In this document: in pieces, positions 60,952-64,000 of the stretch
Position numbering within the stretch: the first letter of the stretch is position 1
Layout: each line of letters opens with the position of its first letter
Origin: Nymphaea colorata
Lineage: Eukaryota; Streptophyta; Magnoliopsida; Nymphaeales; Nymphaeaceae
Length of the DNA: 64,000 nt
NCBI RefSeq assembly: GCF_008831285.2
Contig: NC_045147.1
Span: 21,902,981 to 21,966,980 of the forward strand
Direction: 5' to 3'
Made by a program: the position numbers and the translations under genes
Notes under the pieces: model-generated
The model's database searches: none
What the model saw: the letters and a program-made list of their open reading frames with translations, nothing else
Told to the model about the DNA's origin: nothing

Positions 60952-61056
60952 TTTGTGGCGAACTTAGGCATGGTTGCCATCTATGAACACGCGTGCGACT
61001 CTCATGATAGCTGGTAACCACTAACGTTCTTTTTGTTCTTTTGCATTTTTTGACAA

Positions 61057-61133
61057 TACCTAAGTTGAAGGATGCCGAGTCACCGACATAGCTCAGGACC
61101 CCAAAGGTAGGGAGCGCATGAAGAGGGCCTTGA
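61057..61133 (+). mobile_element. SINE 3' fragment
   Basis: GATGCCGAGTCACCGACATAGCTCAGGACCCCAAAGGTAGGGAGCGCATGAAGAGGGCCTT aligns with the SINE segment CGCTGACACCGGCGCAGCTCAGGACCTGAAAGCAGAAGGAATGAGGGCTTT in short blocks. Head missing. Confidence 0.5.
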
Positions 61134-63307
61134 CGTTGTCAGTATTTTGCTTTAGTTGTAATCCCCGCGAGTAATCAATTAGAATACGTAACGAGACATG
61201 TATAGCAAAGCATCTAACCTGTCCTCCTATGGAACCCCAATACACTTAAACACGGAAAAATAGTGAATCTGGAACCAACTACATTTATCCAGACAGTATG
61301 AACATTGTTAGGGTCCAAATAATGGGAATAAAGGGATAATATAATACAAAGAACATTAAAATCCGATCCATCGAGAGTTGAAGCTGCAACTGCCCATCGA
61401 GAGTTCGACCTTGTGGAGCACAAATGAGAAAGAACATTAATGGTGACTGGAAGTTCCGGCCGGCCACTTTCTTGATGGGCAACGAACTAGTTTGAAGCTG
61501 TATTTCTCATGCCATGTTTGATTGCTCCCGATAATTTTTACTTTGGTAGAGGTCATCCTCATTATAAAAGGCAATCAAACAAATGGTTTATAAAAGGTTT
61601 TAAAAATACTTTGACTGTTGTGTTTCTGTGGATCTAGTTTGATAAGACAGGTCTGGATATCAGGATTAATTCATTCCATCTAATGGCCAGTTTGGTAATG
61701 GGAAACTGTTCCATGAATTTGTCTCAAAGATAGAAACAGTAACAAATTATTCCCATCATCAAACAGCTTCTAAATATATCGCCACAGTATCTTAAAATGG
61801 GTCGAACCTGCATAGATGTCGCGGCCCGAAAAATGGTTCCAACTTGGGGTGCCACCTACAATACCAAGTCCGATTATACCACAGACTGAAACCGCAGATT
61901 GCTTATGTTTTACTACATTCATGAAGATCAGATTTTGAATTGCACTCGAGATCGATCTGGATCGCCTTTTATACATCCTTCTTAAAAAACCACAAAGAAG
62001 TTCATATTGAATGAGTCACAAAATTGTTATGGACTTCACGTGTATATAGTCTGAACATATTATAGCGTAAAGTATCAAAACATATCCATACGATTCTTCT
62101 CGGTTGTAGATACATGGGAAGAAGCATGGGAAGTTGAAACCGATCATCTAAATCTAATTACTGGCTTTGATGATTCTAAATTACAATTACAATTGTAATT
62201 CTCTGGCTATATAATCAACTTTTAGTCTAAATTGTGAAGGTTTTCTGAGTTTCGTAGTTCTGAAGATTGCACGATATATGCGCTTTTCTATGGTTTTGAA
62301 ACTTGGCTTTTCTCTGTAAGCGTGATCAACAATCACAGATAGAATCAGAAAATTCAAGAACAGGAGGACGAAGCAAAGGTGCCTTTCTGCGATTCTTCAT
62401 GGTTCTGGCACCAGATCAAGTATTATGAAACTAGCTAGTCTTAATGCACACATATATTGGTTCAAATAATCGCTTAATGCGGTGATATTTTCGTATGGCA
62501 GTTCACAGCCCACAACCCTTTCGTTTTCCATCTTCATTTCACATGCAGTTTGAGCATCATCTTAGCTTCTCAACATACAAAACCATATACTAAAAACCCA
62601 GTGGAAGCCATGGCAGCTGCAGACAGCTCCGCCAACCGACCTGACGACGGGCTTTAGAGCGTTGGTTCGAGGGAAACCACACCCAGGTTTAGGCGCAGCC
62701 AGATTGAATGCATGCCCAGTCTTAACTAGTAATCATTATTAGACACTAGGAATTTAACATAATATTCGATGATTGAGACAGATTCATGAAACACTTTTTT
62801 GTTGGATTCTACTTTCCTTACTTTTTGATTTTTCATATTTCCAAACCTGTATTTCTTCTAAATTTCAGTGGATTTTAAGTAGATTTCCGACAATAGCATA
62901 ATGTGATTATACATGGTGTCTGTGTATATATGTATGTCTGTATTGGGTGGTTCAATCTGTCCGGCTCACATGTGGCTCAATCTGTGACATGATTGGAGGT
63001 GTGGCCGGACATTCATGAACAGCATTACTTTTGTCGATAATGGATGTCCTCTCTGGCCAAATAATCTGCAACCATTTATAGATTGATTATTTAGGTCAAC
63101 AACTTCCAAAAGAGATCCTGCCACTAGAAGCGTAGTTGAGGCCGAACTAATCCAAATTCAATCGCTTTACTGATTTGATTCGATCAATGAATTTTCAAGC
63201 TTACCCAAGTCGGTCCTTATTTGAAATATCAAATATCGGGTATGAGTAAGTAAACAACGATCATAAGGAAGTGTTGCATTTATCTATTATTAGGAAGACA
63301 AACAATC

Positions 63308-63450
63308 TTGTCTATATATATATATATATATCATTGGAATCCAAACTTTGTCTATATATATATATATATCATTGGAATCCAAACTCGGCCTATGAATCAT
63401 TATTTATATCTGATCCACCGGTCTTCCCTTTGAATCATTATTTATATCTT
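63308..63450. repeat. Two adjoining short tandem duplications
   Basis: TTGTCTATATA...ATCATTGGAATCCAAACT occurs twice in a row (about 63308-63347 and 63348-63385), directly followed by two copies of TGAATCATTATTTATATCT at about 63393-63411 and 63431-63449. Confidence 0.85.
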
Positions 63451-63793
63451 GTCTAACATGCTACGTGGATCTTTGAAGGTCACCACTTTGAATTGTCGTA
63501 TCGGATTTGGACTTAGAGCACATACCCATGACATTTCACAAACAATGCTCACTCCATTTAAAAAAGCAGACCTGACCCGAACATTTAATGGCCCAGCTCC
63601 AACCTACCACGCCCTAATCACGTTGGACAACGATGAATCAAGGTGAGGATTGGCCTAGCTAGGTGTGGGCTCGCGTAGATTGTTGCCCACATGGACCTAT
63701 GCAATTTATTTCATTTTTCGGGTGAGCACAAGGGGTCGAGCGAGATAACGAAGTTTCCTTCATTCTCCTTCCCCCTAAGAGAGTTGTTTTGGA

Positions 63794-64000
63794 GCCTCGA
63801 GAGGCATAGTGTAGTTGGTCGAGGTAAAGGCCTGTATAACGGCAGCTTTGTAGTTCGATGTCCATGGGCGCTATGTTTCTGTGTTTTAAGGTGGTAGGAT
63901 GCGACATCCAAGTTGCAAGGTGCACCATTGATATCGTTGACACCAATGCAGCTTAAGACCCCAGAAGCAGGGTAAATGGAGGGCTTTCGGGTCTCGCTTC
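63794..64000 (+). mobile_element. Second SINE copy, cut by the window end
   Basis: It starts GCCTCGAGAGGCATAGTGTAGTTGG and carries the A-box (TAGTGTAGTTGG), B-box-like TAGTTCGATGTCC, GGGCGCTATGTTTCTGTG, AAGGTGCACC and GAGGGCTTTCGGG blocks in the same order as the copy at 33121-33361, with substitutions throughout. The tail and right flank lie outside the window. Confidence 0.8.

Overview
This is nuclear DNA from a flowering plant. Genes are split by many short and long GT-AG introns, intergenic DNA is AT-rich and full of (AT)n microsatellites, and there are short non-coding retroposons and MITE-like repeats. The coding families (tubby-like F-box, vacuolar NHX, VAP27, GPI-anchored arabinogalactan protein) are plant types. 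Coding exons do not show the strong GC bias of grasses, except the single-exon arabinogalactan gene. I cannot name the species. Nothing points to a bacterial, organellar or viral origin.

Five protein genes can be reconstructed, four of them exon by exon with reading frame kept across every junction. (1) A tubby-like F-box protein, 5 exons, minus strand, 3387-6589, 414 aa. (2) A nuclear-looking protein with a CxxC...HxxxC zinc finger, 11 exons, minus strand, 13996-28362, 432 aa. (3) A class I vacuolar Na+(K+)/H+ antiporter of the NHX family, 14 coding exons, plus strand, 39435-46250, 549 aa. (4) A VAP27/VAMP-associated protein (MSP domain, coiled coil, C-terminal anchor), 8 exons, minus strand, 47974-50876, 245 aa, tail to tail with NHX. 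(5) A classical AGP25/26-like arabinogalactan protein, one exon, minus strand, 56412-56846, 144 aa. The first 65 bases may be the end of a further gene.

Layout: 1-2.9 kb no convincing gene; 2.9-7.2 kb tubby-like gene; 7.2-14 kb AT-rich spacer; 14-28.4 kb zinc-finger gene with long repeat-bearing introns; 28.4-38.2 kb repeat-rich spacer lying between two divergently transcribed genes; 38.2-46.6 kb NHX gene; 46.6-52 kb VAP27; 52-56.4 kb spacer with a CACTA-like inverted pair; 56.4-57.1 kb AGP; 57.1-64 kb repeat-rich spacer.

The genes look like ordinary plant neighbours, not a cluster with a common function. The more notable signals are: a run of four upstream ORFs in the NHX leader, the last overlapping the start codon as ATGA; a near-perfect 154-bp tandem duplication in an NHX intron; a complete tRNA-derived SINE with a perfect 13-bp target-site duplication plus relatives; a four-copy MITE-like family; and the poorly known zinc-finger protein, whose finger spacing matches that of the SAGA subunit Sgf11. 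I found no evidence for a wholly new molecular system.
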